Positions 1-9,833 of a DNA stretch of 64,000 nucleotides are shown here, one piece after another. This DNA comes from Halovenus carboxidivorans. GTDB lineage: Archaea > Halobacteriota > Halobacteria > Halobacteriales > Haloarculaceae. Under the pieces are notes generated by a model, which did not search any database, was not told the DNA's origin, and saw only the letters and a program-made list of their open reading frames with translations. Each line of letters starts with the position of its first letter. The stretch's first letter is position 1. The stretch is from NCBI RefSeq assembly GCF_009831575.1, contig NZ_WUUT01000001.1, positions 62,001 through 126,000 on the forward strand, written 5' to 3'. The position numbers and the translations under genes are program-made.

Positions 1-1539
<1,539 letters not shown>

Positions 1540-1560
1540 CCCGAAGGAGTGGGCGGGCGG

Positions 1561-1566
1561 TTTTTT
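1561..1566 (+). terminator. T-run terminator after maeB
   Basis: Six consecutive T residues in a GC-rich context, 22 bases past the maeB stop codon. Haloarchaeal transcription commonly ends at such T-tracts. Confidence 0.5.
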
Positions 1567-1593
1567 CGCCACCGGAAGACTCGCCGTCCTCGA

Positions 1594-2052
1594 TTAGTTC
1601 GCGTACTCGAACAGTACCGACGCGAGCAGGAACACGGCGAGTCCGGCCGCGACGCCGGCGCCGCCCCCGAGCAACACGTCCTCGAACGCGAGTCGACCGG
1701 CGAGCATCCCGATTGCAGCGGCCTCCAGACCGGCACCGAAGGCGGCCGTTCGGGCGCCGCTTGACTCCTCCTCGCGGTGTGCCGCCGTGACCGCTTCCCC
1801 GACCTCGTCGCTCTCCGACTCGGCTTCCTGTTGCTGCTGGAGGAGCCACGGCAGCAGGAAGAACGATCCGACGCCCGAGAGCAACCCGACCGTCAGCCCG
1901 AAGACCAGCCAGTTGCTCTCGAAGAGGAAGTAACTGACCGCCGTCAGCGCGAGGAAGTTCCCGACGCTCGAAGCGACGCCGATGAGCCGTACGACGTTCT
2001 CGCTGAGTTCCTCCGCTCCGCTGTCTCCGACGCCGACCGGTTCACCCGACAT
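1594..2052 (-). CDS. Four-helix membrane protein, function unknown
   Basis: This 152-residue protein has about four hydrophobic segments: two in the first half (around RLIGVASSVGNFLALTAVSY and WLVFGLTVGLLSGVG), a short acidic loop containing a poly-Gln run (LLQQQQEAESESDE), then two more near the C-terminus. I placed the start at MSGEPVG (cat at 2050-2052). The frame stays open further upstream, but that stretch is Arg-rich and antisense-like in composition and runs into trm1. It lies downstream of trm1 on the same strand, 64 bases away, and may be co-transcribed. I do not recognise a family; it is plausibly a conserved haloarchaeal membrane protein. Confidence 0.72.
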   Translation of the reverse strand: MSGEPVGVGDSGAEELSENVVRLIGVASSVGNFLALTAVSYFLFESNWLVFGLTVGLLSGVGSFFLLPWLLQQQQEAESESDEVGEAVTAAHREEESSGARTAAFGAGLEAAAIGMLAGRLAFEDVLLGGGAGVAAGLAVFLLASVLFEYAN

Positions 2053-2116
2053 ACACGCCGCTATCAGTTCGATCACAAAAACAGCTCCCTCGCGTTTCTC
2101 GAAGAGAAACGACCGC

Positions 2117-3223
2117 TCAGAACAGCGGCCCCGTGGCGGTCCGCATCTCCGGAACCGAGGCTGTCGTCTTGAACGTCGTCCCGCCGTAGTGGGTGCGTGA
2201 GGCCTCGAATCCGGCCGCTCGCAGCGCCTCCAGGAAGTCGTCCATCGCGGGCGCGGGCTCGCCCCACTCCTCACAGAGTCGGTGCTGGTCGTAGTGCGTT
2301 GGCTCGTCGAGTTCCGCCCCGAGACGGTCGATCAGGTCCCGAGCCTGCTCGGCCGTGCCCATCTCGCCGCCGACGGCCGCCTTGACCGCGGGGAGGAACT
2401 CGGGGTCACAGATGCGCTCCAGCCAGACCGGTCCGGCCGTCGTTATCGCACTGCCGCAGTTCGGACACGCCTCGGGCGGGTCGGAGAGCAGTCCCGCCTC
2501 GCTGTCGCGGTACAGACAGTGCTCGCAGTGGTAGATGAACCCCAGTCCTTCGACGACGGCGTTGGCGTCGCGAGCGCCGCGGTCCAGTTCGAGGTAGGTC
2601 CGCACGTAGTGTTTGGTGGCGTGAGTCAGGATCGGTCGGACGGCGATGTCGTAGCGAGCGCCGGTCCGGGCCAGCCCCGAGAGGAGGATCCGCACCCCCA
2701 TCTCGGCGTGGTACTCGGTGTTTCGCGGGACGGCGCTGTAGGAGCGGACGCCGCTCTCGAAGTGTGCGCCACACAGCGGTGCCGTGTCGGTCGCGGTCAC
2801 ACAGAGGAGGTTGCGGGTCCCCTGAAAGGCGGCGTCGGCGAAGGGAATCGGCGTCCCGAACGGATCCAGATCGACTACGTCGAAGTACTCCTCGTGCAGG
2901 AGGGCGTTGACATCACGCTGGACCGTCTCGGCGTCGAGGTCGTTGCGTGCGAGGTTCGACTCACAGAGGTCGAGCGCGTCGCTGTCGACGTCACAACAGG
3001 TCACCTCCCAGCCGTCGGCGGCGGCCCGGACCCCTCGAATTCCGCTCGCGGTCATCGCGTCGAGATACGTCTCCGCCCGGGGTTCGCGCTCGCGGTAGGC
3101 GCGCAGGACGGCGAGCGTCAGGTCTCGGTTGAGTTCCTGGACGGGGTTGAAAAAGACCCCGTCACCGACGCCGTCCTCCTGTTCCGGGACTTCGATTTCG
3201 ACGGCCCCCTCCCGAACGTCCAT
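2117..3223 (-). CDS. trm1: tRNA (guanine(26)-N(2))-dimethyltransferase
   Basis: Trm1 uses S-adenosylmethionine to make N2,N2-dimethylguanosine at position 26 of many tRNAs. The 368-residue length fits archaeal Trm1. Visible marks are the SAM-binding start ([17 protein letters not shown], about residues 54-70), the catalytic DLDPFGTP motif near residue 117, and a C-terminal zinc-binding part with CEHC and CPNC pairs (about residues 233 and 253). It sits 41 bases downstream of a small membrane-protein gene on the same strand. A weak TATA-like gttttca lies about 26 bases before the ATG, so it may also have its own promoter. Confidence 0.95.
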   Translation of the reverse strand: MDVREGAVEIEVPEQEDGVGDGVFFNPVQELNRDLTLAVLRAYREREPRAETYLDAMTASGIRGVRAAADGWEVTCCDVDSDALDLCESNLARNDLDAETVQRDVNALLHEEYFDVVDLDPFGTPIPFADAAFQGTRNLLCVTATDTAPLCGAHFESGVRSYSAVPRNTEYHAEMGVRILLSGLARTGARYDIAVRPILTHATKHYVRTYLELDRGARDANAVVEGLGFIYHCEHCLYRDSEAGLLSDPPEACPNCGSAITTAGPVWLERICDPEFLPAVKAAVGGEMGTAEQARDLIDRLGAELDEPTHYDQHRLCEEWGEPAPAMDDFLEALRAAGFEASRTHYGGTTFKTTASVPEMRTATGPLF

Positions 3224-3264
3224 GTCGTTACTGGCCGGGCCAGCGTGAAAACCGATGCGATCCG

Positions 3265-3795
3265 CTACGGGTCGTCCGGCCCGGCCGCACTCTCGTTCCT
3301 ACCGGCGACGCGGTCGGCAAGCAACTCCGCGGTCGGATCTAGACTCGCGTACAGGCGCGCGGCGACGATTGCCACCGCCGGGAGCGCGAGCAGGAGAAAC
3401 ACCAGATCGTACAGCCAGCCGACGCCGCCGACGAGCGGCCTGACCGTGCCGGACAGCCCCGCGTGAGCGATCAGCACCGCCGCGAGCACGGTCAGCCAGT
3501 AGACCAGCGACGCGGCGTTTTCGACGATATCGGCGGGTCCGTCGAGACTCATTCGCGCGAGCGCCGCGAGCCTTGGCGCAACCGACAACAGCAGTGCGAC
3601 GACGGCCAGCGAGACGACGGACCCGATCAGCGCCGCGAACGTCACGGGCGTGCGCGGAACGAGTCGGCCGACGCCGGGCAAAAGCGTCAGCAGGTACGCG
3701 ACGAAGACCAGCGACCCCGCACCGAGCAGAATCTTGCTCACCGCTCTGACTGTCTCGCGTTCGACCGTTCCGTCGGAACTGTCGTGCGTGATCAT
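3265..3795 (-). CDS. Four-helix integral membrane protein, function unknown
   Basis: The 176 residues contain four clear hydrophobic segments (about residues 23-45, 52-75, 92-113 and 128-148), a short hydrophilic N-terminus and a polar C-terminal tail ([10 protein letters not shown]). The start MITHDSSDG is supported by a TATA-like box on the minus strand around 3826-3834, roughly 33 bases upstream. It is followed by trm1. The middle ([19 protein letters not shown]) resembles generic haloarchaeal four-helix proteins, but I cannot assign a function. Confidence 0.72.
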   Translation of the reverse strand: MITHDSSDGTVERETVRAVSKILLGAGSLVFVAYLLTLLPGVGRLVPRTPVTFAALIGSVVSLAVVALLLSVAPRLAALARMSLDGPADIVENAASLVYWLTVLAAVLIAHAGLSGTVRPLVGGVGWLYDLVFLLLALPAVAIVAARLYASLDPTAELLADRVAGRNESAAGPDDP

Positions 3796-4015
3796 GGCTC
3801 CATCCGACCGGAGGGGTGGACGACCAATATACGTACCAAACCGTTGATGCGATTTTCCGACGATTCAGTTCTGTTCGAACTGTTTAGCGCGCTCGAATCG
3901 TCGCCGGACGCGGCCAGTCGGCCGAAACAGGATCCCGGTGCGTTTCCACCACGAAAGGGGGAATTTGGGGTGAGAGGGTCTCTACCGCGGGAAATGCTCC
4001 CACTCCTGCCGCGAG

Positions 4016-4025
4016 GTTTATATCT
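4016..4025 (+). promoter_or_regulatory. TATA box for the DUF457-type gene
   Basis: gtttatatct is centred about 29 bases before the GTG at 4050, which supports a leaderless transcript and that GTG start. The rest of 3796-4015 shows no gene that I can support. Confidence 0.65.
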
Positions 4026-4049
4026 ATTGACACCGAAGTTCTGCAAACT

Positions 4050-5039
4050 GTGTTCATCGGACACGCGCTTCTGGCCTTCGCCCTCGCGGTGCTGATCGCG
4101 GAGTGGCGAGGCTGGGACACCCGTCAGGCCTTCGCGCTCGGTATCGCGACCGGTGCGTTCGCCGCCCTGCCCGATGTCGACGTGCTCTACGCCGCCGTTG
4201 CGGCCGATCCGACGAAGTTCGTCGCCGGGGCCGCCGTTCGCCCGGAAGCGTTCTGGGGGCCCGCAAACGAGGCTCATCGACTGATGACCCACTCGCTCGT
4301 GGTCGCCGCCCTCGCCGGCCCGGCCTTCGGACTCTGGACGCTGCGCTCCGAGCGCGGCTGGCGACGCGGAGCGGCGGCGCTGGCGGCGGTTGTGCTCGCG
4401 GCGCTGGTCGCGGTCGCCGGCCTGACCAGCGGACTGGTCGGGGCGTTCGTCGTGGGTGCGTTCGTTCTCGTCGGGGTCGTCCTCGCCGAGGCGGCGCGCT
4501 CACGGCTGGCGCTCAGCCCCCGGATCGTCGCGCTCGCGGCGACGGCGGGCATCGCCTCGCACCCGTGGGGCGATCTGGTCACCGGCGAACCGCCGGCGCT
4601 GTTCTATCCGCTGAACGTCTCGCTGTTGAGCGAACGTATCCTGTTGAGCAGTGATCCCACACTGCACCTGCTCGGTGCCTTCGGGCTCGAACTGGGAGTC
4701 GTGGCGCTGGCCGTCGGCGTCGTCGCCCGGCAACTGGAGTACGAGCCCCACCGACTGATCGACCGACGGGCGCTGCTCGGCGTCGCCTACGGGGTTGCGG
4801 CCGTCGTCATGACGCCGCCGACGATTCATCTCTCCTATCGGTTCGTCGGTTCCATTCTGGCCGTCGGCGGCGTCTGTGGCGTCGCCCACCCCTCCGTTCG
4901 CGGCTGGTATCCGCTCCGGACCGTCCTCGACAGGCTGGTCGGGACGACCGAGCGGGCGCTCCGGACGGTCCTGACCACGCTGACGGGTATCGCAATCGCG
5001 CTGGTGAGCTACGGCGCGGTCTATCTCGCGATCAGCTGA
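4050..5039 (+). CDS. Membrane-bound metal-dependent hydrolase family protein (DUF457/YdjM type)
   Basis: This 329-residue polytopic membrane protein starts at GTG. The N-terminus MFIGHALLAFA followed by GIATGAFAALPDVD is the hallmark of the YdjM/DUF457 family. Further conserved polar residues lie in HRLMTHS (about residue 73) and SHPWGDLVTGE (about residue 171), placed as expected for the family's putative metal site. The remainder is a series of hydrophobic helices. The family is annotated as inner-membrane metal-dependent hydrolases, but no substrate is established. The TATA box at 4016-4025 fits this start. It is followed 47 bases later by a pair of membrane-protein genes. Confidence 0.85.
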   Translation: MFIGHALLAFALAVLIAEWRGWDTRQAFALGIATGAFAALPDVDVLYAAVAADPTKFVAGAAVRPEAFWGPANEAHRLMTHSLVVAALAGPAFGLWTLRSERGWRRGAAALAAVVLAALVAVAGLTSGLVGAFVVGAFVLVGVVLAEAARSRLALSPRIVALAATAGIASHPWGDLVTGEPPALFYPLNVSLLSERILLSSDPTLHLLGAFGLELGVVALAVGVVARQLEYEPHRLIDRRALLGVAYGVAAVVMTPPTIHLSYRFVGSILAVGGVCGVAHPSVRGWYPLRTVLDRLVGTTERALRTVLTTLTGIAIALVSYGAVYLAIS

Positions 5040-5086
5040 CCCACTCGCCCCAATCGATTAAGAGTGCGGCCGTCGAACAGGAAGCT

Positions 5087-5710
5087 ATGAGTACTTCGCT
5101 CTCAGATTTGCTGGCCGAGCGCCGTCGCAACGCGACGATTAGCTGGGCGTTGCTCGGTATCGCGGCACTCTCCGGGGTCGGCGGGGTGATCGTGACGGGG
5201 CCGTTGTGGTCGGTGTTCGCGGTCGTGATCGTGTTGCTCGGTCTCCTCCCGCCGATTGCGTACCGCTCGCGGTACGTGATGCTGCCCTGGGAGGTGCTGG
5301 CCATGGCGACGCTCCCGCTGGTCGGTATCGCCGTCGGCACGCAGCGGCTGTCGAGTCCGCTGATCGCGTATCTGGCCATCGCGGCCGTCGGACTGGTCAT
5401 TGTCGTCGAACTCGACTCCTTTACGTCGATTCGGATGTCCCCCGGGTTCGCAATCGTCCTGGTCGTCGCCTCGACGATGGCTGCCTCGGCGCTGTGGGCG
5501 ATGCTCGAATGGTACGCCGCGATTGCCCTCGACCGCCCGTTCAATCTCACCAACGACGAACTGATGATCGAGTTCCTCTACGCCGCGTTGGCCGGCTTCG
5601 CGGCGGGCGTGACCTTCCGGACGTATTTCAGGCGGTACGTCTCGCCGTCCGACCGTGTGCCCGAGGAACTCGAAGATTCCATCGAGGAGGTGAGCTATGT
5701 CGACAATTAG
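5087..5710 (+). CDS. Polytopic membrane protein, first of an overlapping related pair
   Basis: The 207 residues form about six hydrophobic helices after a short basic N-terminus (LLAERRRNA). Near the C-terminus is ALWAMLEWYAAIAL followed by NDELMIEFLYAALAGFAAG. The same pattern (LW-LLE, then a D-rich helix, then G-rich helix) occurs in the next protein, which suggests homology. Its last 14 bases overlap the start of that gene, so the two are probably translationally coupled. The second member resembles YjdF/DUF2238 proteins; function is unknown for both. Confidence 0.75.
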   Translation: MSTSLSDLLAERRRNATISWALLGIAALSGVGGVIVTGPLWSVFAVVIVLLGLLPPIAYRSRYVMLPWEVLAMATLPLVGIAVGTQRLSSPLIAYLAIAAVGLVIVVELDSFTSIRMSPGFAIVLVVASTMAASALWAMLEWYAAIALDRPFNLTNDELMIEFLYAALAGFAAGVTFRTYFRRYVSPSDRVPEELEDSIEEVSYVDN

Positions 5711-6347
5711 CCGGATTCTCCCGAACGAGCGCCGACAGCGCCAGCTCACGCGGGGGATGGAGCTTCTGTTGATCGGGTTGCTGTTCATCGGTATCGACCG
5801 CGGCAACGTCGGGATCATCGTCAACACGACCGCGTCGCTGGTCGTCGTCCAGCTACCGGCCATCCTCGAACGGGACTTCGACCTGACGATGGACCCCCAG
5901 CTCGTGCTGTGGATCACGGCGGCGGGCTTTCTCCACGGTATCGGAATCGTCGGGATTCCGGGCGTGAGCCGGTCGTTTTACACGAACATCTGGTGGTGGG
6001 ACCACCTCACCCACTCGCTATCGGCGTCGGTCGTCGCCGCGGCCGGCTACGCCACCGTCCGGGCCGTCGACCTGCACTCCGACGAGGTCGGGATTCCGTC
6101 GCGGTACATCGGGGTCGTCCTGCTGATTTTCGTCCTCGCTTTCGGCGTGCTCTGGGAACTGCTCGAGTTCGCCATCGGCGTCACCGCAGACGCGGCCGGG
6201 ACGCGGACGATTCTCACGCAGTACGGCATCGAGGACACGCTGAAGGATCTCACGTTCAACTCCATCGGCGGCGTGATCGTCGCCATCTGGGGCGGACTCT
6301 ACCTCTCCGATCTCTCGACGGCGATCAGCGAGAAACTCGCCGAGTGA
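5697..6347 (+). CDS. YjdF/DUF2238-like membrane protein
   Basis: The 216 residues comprise about six helices. The segment WWWDHLTHSLSASVVAA (about residues 100-116) and the later LWELLEFAIGVTAD with DLTFNSIGGVIVAIWG are the features shared with YjdF/DUF2238 proteins, where the polar His and Glu residues lie within membrane segments. The start overlaps the preceding gene by 14 bases. A T-run at 6365-6370 follows the stop. Membrane location is clear from sequence; biochemical role is unknown. Confidence 0.78.
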   Translation: MSTISRILPNERRQRQLTRGMELLLIGLLFIGIDRGNVGIIVNTTASLVVVQLPAILERDFDLTMDPQLVLWITAAGFLHGIGIVGIPGVSRSFYTNIWWWDHLTHSLSASVVAAAGYATVRAVDLHSDEVGIPSRYIGVVLLIFVLAFGVLWELLEFAIGVTADAAGTRTILTQYGIEDTLKDLTFNSIGGVIVAIWGGLYLSDLSTAISEKLAE

Positions 6348-6364
6348 CCGGCGGTCGTAACCTC

Positions 6365-6370
6365 TTTTTT
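6365..6370 (+). terminator. T-run after the membrane-protein pair
   Basis: Six T residues 18 bases after the stop at 6347. It could end the upstream transcript; it also lies about 26 bases before the start of the small ORF at 6393 and so could act as that gene's TATA-like element. Confidence 0.4.
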
Positions 6371-6392
6371 GTTGGCCGACAGATCCTCCGAC

Positions 6393-6509
6393 ATGAACAC
6401 CATCATCGTCGTCTCGATTCTGGGGCTCATTCTCGGCTTCATCTTCTTCGTCTATCTAATGATCCGCCGGACGACCGAGGAGTTCAAACGCGGCATGAAC
6501 AGCGAGTAG
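6393..6509 (+). CDS. Small single-pass membrane protein (38 aa)
   Basis: The ORF encodes a hydrophobic helix (VVSILGLILGFIFFVYLMI) followed by a charged tail RRTTEEFKRGMNSE. This is the composition of a genuine one-helix membrane protein with a cytoplasmic basic anchor, not of a random GC-rich frame. A T-rich TATA-like element lies about 26 bases upstream. It sits alone between the membrane-protein pair and the aminopeptidase, on the same strand. Small proteins of this shape are common in haloarchaea; no function is known to me. Confidence 0.62.
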   Translation: MNTIIVVSILGLILGFIFFVYLMIRRTTEEFKRGMNSE

Positions 6510-6562
6510 ACCGCAACTGCCGGAACCAAAACGGTTTGCCGCTGCCGCCCTCTCTATCCGGT

Positions 6563-7645
6563 ATGGATCCACGCGTTCGCGACCACGCAGAGACGATTGC
6601 AACGCACTCTGTCGACCTGCAGGACGGCGACAACGTCGTCATCGCCGCCCCGCCGGCAGCGGAACCGCTCGCCGTTGCTCTCCACGAAGTAATCGGCGAC
6701 CACGGCGCGAATCCGGTCGCACTGAACGGAAACGACCGGTTCAGTCGCGCGTATCTGCGCGCACGCGACGACGACTTCGAGACGCCGGACCACGAACTCG
6801 CCCTGATCGAGGAGACAGACGTGTTCATCGCCATCCGAGCCAACGAGAACGTCACCGAGACCAGCGATGTCAGCCCCGAGACCAACGCCGCCTACTCCCA
6901 GGCGAGACAGCCGATTCTGGACGAACGGCTCTCCAAGCGCTGGTGTCTCACCCAGTATCCCGCCCCGGCGAACGCCCAACTGGCGGAGATGAGCACCGCC
7001 GCCTACGAGAACTTCGTCTGGGAGGCCATCAACAAGGACTGGGTGGCGGTTCGGGAGTACCAACAGCAGATGGTCGAGATTCTCGACCCCGCCGACGAGG
7101 TCCGGATCGTCTCCGGGGAGACGACCGACGTGACCATGTCGATCAGCGGGAACCCGACGCTGAACGACTACGGCGAGAAGAACCTCCCCGGCGGCGAGGT
7201 CTTCACCGCCCCGGTTCCCGACAGCGTCGACGGCGAGGTGCTGTTCGACAAACCGCTCTATCACCAGGGCCGGGAGGTGACCGATGTCTACCTCGAATTC
7301 GAGGACGGGAAAGTCGTCGACCACGCCGCGGAGAAAAACGAGGACGTGCTGACGGAGGTGCTCGAAACCGACGAGGGGGCGCGCTATCTCGGCGAACTCG
7401 GAATCGGCATGAACCGAGATATCGACCAGTTCACCTACAACATGCTGTTCGACGAGAAGATGGGCGACACCGTCCACATGGCCGTCGGCCGCGCATACGG
7501 AGAGACCGTCGGCGAGGGCAACGAACAGAACCAAAGCGCCGTCCACGTCGACATGATCGTCGACATGTCCGAGCACTCCCGCATCGAGGTCGACGGCGAA
7601 GTCGTCCAGCGAGACGGCACCTTCCGGTTCGAGGACGGCTTCTGA
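6563..7645 (+). CDS. M29-family aminopeptidase (leucyl/thermophilic aminopeptidase type)
   Basis: The 360-residue length and motifs fit peptidase family M29 (AmpS/aminopeptidase T), two-metal exopeptidases that remove N-terminal amino acids in the cytoplasm. Visible features are IVSGETTDVTMSISG (about residues 180-194), a NLPGGEVFTAP stretch, the metal-binding ELGIGMNRDI segment (about residue 279), the helix around DEKMGDTVHMAVGRAYGETVGEGN, and HVDMIVDM near the C-terminus. I chose MDPRVRDHAE as the start; the open frame further upstream is Arg-rich and overlaps other genes. It lies 53 bases after a small membrane protein and before a kinase-like gene. Confidence 0.92.
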   Translation: MDPRVRDHAETIATHSVDLQDGDNVVIAAPPAAEPLAVALHEVIGDHGANPVALNGNDRFSRAYLRARDDDFETPDHELALIEETDVFIAIRANENVTETSDVSPETNAAYSQARQPILDERLSKRWCLTQYPAPANAQLAEMSTAAYENFVWEAINKDWVAVREYQQQMVEILDPADEVRIVSGETTDVTMSISGNPTLNDYGEKNLPGGEVFTAPVPDSVDGEVLFDKPLYHQGREVTDVYLEFEDGKVVDHAAEKNEDVLTEVLETDEGARYLGELGIGMNRDIDQFTYNMLFDEKMGDTVHMAVGRAYGETVGEGNEQNQSAVHVDMIVDMSEHSRIEVDGEVVQRDGTFRFEDGF

Positions 7646-7721
7646 GTTCCGCGGCGAGCCGTCTCCGCCCCGACGCTCCGCTTTCGTGTCAACAATCACC
7701 ATAGTCGCCGGAGAACACCCG

Positions 7722-7729
7722 GTTTTTAC
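7722..7729 (+). promoter_or_regulatory. TATA box for the kinase-like gene
   Basis: gtttttac is centred about 26 bases before the ATG at 7752. This favours that ATG over the in-frame GTG at 7686, which lies upstream of the box. Confidence 0.6.
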
Positions 7730-7751
7730 ACCTGGCGCGCCACCCCGCGAT

Positions 7752-8369
7752 ATGGTCGAGCAAGGAACGCAGGTGTCGCCGATCGACGCAAATCTGTTCG
7801 TGACGGTGTCCGGTCCGCCGGGTTGTGGTGCGACCTCGCTGTGTACGCGACTGGCCGAGGCACTCGATTGTCCGTACGTCTCCGGCGGGGAGATCTTCCG
7901 CGACATCGCCGAGGAACGGGGGATGGGACTGACGGAACTGAGCGCGAAAGCCCAGGAGTCCGACGAGATCGACCGCGAGCTGGACCGCCGGCTTCGCTCG
8001 ATCGCCGAGAAGTGGGGGGCCTCGAACAAGCCGTTCGTTCTCGAATCCCGACTCGCCGGCTGGCTCGCCGGCGAACGAGCAGATCTGCGGATATACCTCA
8101 ACGCTCCCGAGGAGGTGCGCAAGGACCGGATCAGCGACCGCGAGGAGACCGCCGCCGAGATGAGCGTCCGCGAGGTCAACGAGGCCGGCCGCTACCAGGC
8201 CTACTACGACATCGACCTCGACGACCGCACCTTCTACGACATGCACGTCAACACCGCCCGCTGGAGTCAGGAGGGGGTCTTCCGCATCGTCAGCGCCGCC
8301 ATCGAGGGGTACGATCCGGAGAGCGACGAGGGGTCGTTCCCGACGCCGCCGGTCGATTTCGACCTATAG
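7752..8369 (+). CDS. Cytidylate kinase-family protein with degenerate P-loop
   Basis: The 205 residues follow the fold order of archaeal (d)CMP kinase: a P-loop strand VTVSGPPGCGATS at 17-29, VSGGEIFRDIAEERGM, then DRRLRSIAEKW, the LESRLAGWLAGERADL core, and a C-terminal YYDIDLDD...NTARW segment. The invariant Walker A lysine (GPPGxGK) is replaced by Ala27, with no lysine nearby, so normal ATP-dependent kinase activity is doubtful. A canonical cmk presumably exists elsewhere in the genome. The 3' end overlaps convergent dtdA by 6 bases. It may be a divergent nucleotide-binding or regulatory paralogue (inference). Confidence 0.8.
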   Translation: MVEQGTQVSPIDANLFVTVSGPPGCGATSLCTRLAEALDCPYVSGGEIFRDIAEERGMGLTELSAKAQESDEIDRELDRRLRSIAEKWGASNKPFVLESRLAGWLAGERADLRIYLNAPEEVRKDRISDREETAAEMSVREVNEAGRYQAYYDIDLDDRTFYDMHVNTARWSQEGVFRIVSAAIEGYDPESDEGSFPTPPVDFDL

Positions 8370-9725
8370 CTCGAACTCGACCTCGCGCTCGGTGCGGACC
8401 TCCTCGGGGGGAATCGTCCGACCGTCGACCTCGACGGCCTCGCCGCTGGCCAGCCGGCCGAACGCCGGCCCCTCCGAGAGCCCGAAGGTCTCGGCCTTCT
8501 CGGGGTCGAACCGCTCCGTTCTGGCGACGATTCGATCCCCCCGGTGCTCGATTTCGTCGTACCGCTCGGTGAGCAGGTCGGCGAGGTCGTCGATGATCGC
8601 CTCGCGGTCCTCGTCGGCGAGGACGACCGTCCCTGTCGGCCGGGTTCCCCCCTGTTCCGTCTGGAAGGCGACCGTCGCCTCGTCGATTCGCTCGTAGACC
8701 GTCTCCCGGTCGATCCCGCAGACCTCGTCGATCAGGTTCTCCGGCAGTGAGTCGACGGTAAACGCCGTGTCGTCGTGTGTCTGTGCCTGCTTGCCGAACC
8801 GAAGGCCCTGCTCGACGGTTCCGACCGCCTCCTCGACGGCGGCGACCAGATCGAGGTCCACCCCGTCGGTTTCCCGCACCCACGTCTCCGTCACCGGACG
8901 GTAGCCGTACTCCTCGATTATCTCGACCAACTCCGGCTTGCTGCCCTCGACGAGTCCGTACGCGGCGGCGCTCTGCTCGAAGGCTCGCTCGACGACGGCA
9001 CGTCTGTCCGCCTCGCTTTCGATTGCGTCGAGCCCCCAGTCGACGGCGACGTGGCCGACCGCCCAGTCGGTCTCTCGGGTGATGCGCTCGAATCGTGGAG
9101 TGTAGTGGCCGCCGCCGAACCCCACGAGGTGGCGCCGACGCTCGTTCCCCGAGTCGTCCGCTCCGTCGGCCGGCTTGTCTGGATCGACCCCGCGGAGGTC
9201 GAGAATCGCCTTCGCGGCCGCACGACAGGCGGCCTCGTCGGCCCACTGTGGCTCCGCGCTGCCGACTTCGACGAACATCGACGGCGCGCCGACCGCCGAC
9301 GGGCCGTGGTGGGTTCCCTCCATGCCGACTTCGTACTCCTCGGGAGCGTGTTCGCGCATCGCCGCGAGGACGGCGTCGTGGGCGTTCGGACAGGCCCGTG
9401 CGAGTTCGTTGTCCTCCCCGCCGTGTTCCGCCGGCCCGACGTTGCCGGTGTGGTGTGCGGTCAGAAGCGGGCCGGTATCGCCGCTGTGGCGAGAGGCGAA
9501 GACGAGCAGATCGGGGTTCTCGAAGGCCTCGGCGGGGCGGTCGAGACGGAGATGCCACTCGTCGAACTCGCGGATAGCCGCGCCGTCAGTCCGGTAGACG
9601 GTTCCGCCGCCGCCGGCGTCGGGACGGCTCTCGTCGGTGACCTGTTGCCACTCGGTGACAGTCCGTAACTGTTCGCCGATGTTGACGGAGGCGGAATCGG
9701 CGCGGGAGACGACGATACCGAGCAT
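8364..9725 (-). CDS. dtdA: D-aminoacyl-tRNA deacylase (DTD2 type)
   Basis: DtdA hydrolyses D-amino acids mischarged onto tRNA, protecting translation. The archaeal/plant DTD2 (GEK1-like) family is recognisable from FASRHSGDTGPLLTAHHTGN (about residues 76-95), GMEGTHHGPSAVG (about residue 133) and the LVGFGGGHYTPRF motif (about residue 200). The His and Gly-rich motifs form the family's metal-dependent active site. The 453 residues include a haloarchaeal C-terminal extension of about 150 residues beyond the usual core (VTETWVRETDGVDLDL onward). It is convergent with the kinase-like gene and divergent from the liv operon, with 108 bases between. Confidence 0.92.
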   Translation of the reverse strand: MLGIVVSRADSASVNIGEQLRTVTEWQQVTDESRPDAGGGGTVYRTDGAAIREFDEWHLRLDRPAEAFENPDLLVFASRHSGDTGPLLTAHHTGNVGPAEHGGEDNELARACPNAHDAVLAAMREHAPEEYEVGMEGTHHGPSAVGAPSMFVEVGSAEPQWADEAACRAAAKAILDLRGVDPDKPADGADDSGNERRRHLVGFGGGHYTPRFERITRETDWAVGHVAVDWGLDAIESEADRRAVVERAFEQSAAAYGLVEGSKPELVEIIEEYGYRPVTETWVRETDGVDLDLVAAVEEAVGTVEQGLRFGKQAQTHDDTAFTVDSLPENLIDEVCGIDRETVYERIDEATVAFQTEQGGTRPTGTVVLADEDREAIIDDLADLLTERYDEIEHRGDRIVARTERFDPEKAETFGLSEGPAFGRLASGEAVEVDGRTIPPEEVRTEREVEFEL

Positions 9726-9799
9726 ACCGCAACTGGGGGGTCACCGCTCGAAAAGGTTGCCATCCGGCTCCCGATTGTGCCGGCTCCGGCGGCTTCGCA

Positions 9800-9810
9800 A
9801 AGGTTTACTG
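9800..9810 (+). promoter_or_regulatory. TATA box of the livHMGF operon
   Basis: aaggtttactg is centred about 29 bases before the livH ATG at 9834. Confidence 0.6.
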
Positions 9811-9833
9811 GGGACGGACAGGATACCAAACAT

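Noticed and set aside
2282-3466. Plus-strand 394-codon frame opposite trm1
   Set aside because: trm1 has complete catalytic and zinc motifs on the minus strand; the opposite frame is Val/Asp/Arg-rich without any motif.
5909-6562. Extension of the aminopeptidase frame into upstream genes
   Set aside because: It overlaps the membrane-protein gene at 5697-6347 and the small membrane-protein ORF, and has basic low-sense composition.
7686-7751. Upstream GTG start for the kinase-like gene
   Set aside because: The TATA-like gtttttac lies between this GTG and the ATG at 7752, so the upstream codons would not be transcribed.
6554-8179. Minus-strand 541-codon frame opposite the M29 aminopeptidase and the kinase-like gene
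   Set aside because: It spans two good plus-strand genes with matching promoters, and its product has no recognisable domain.
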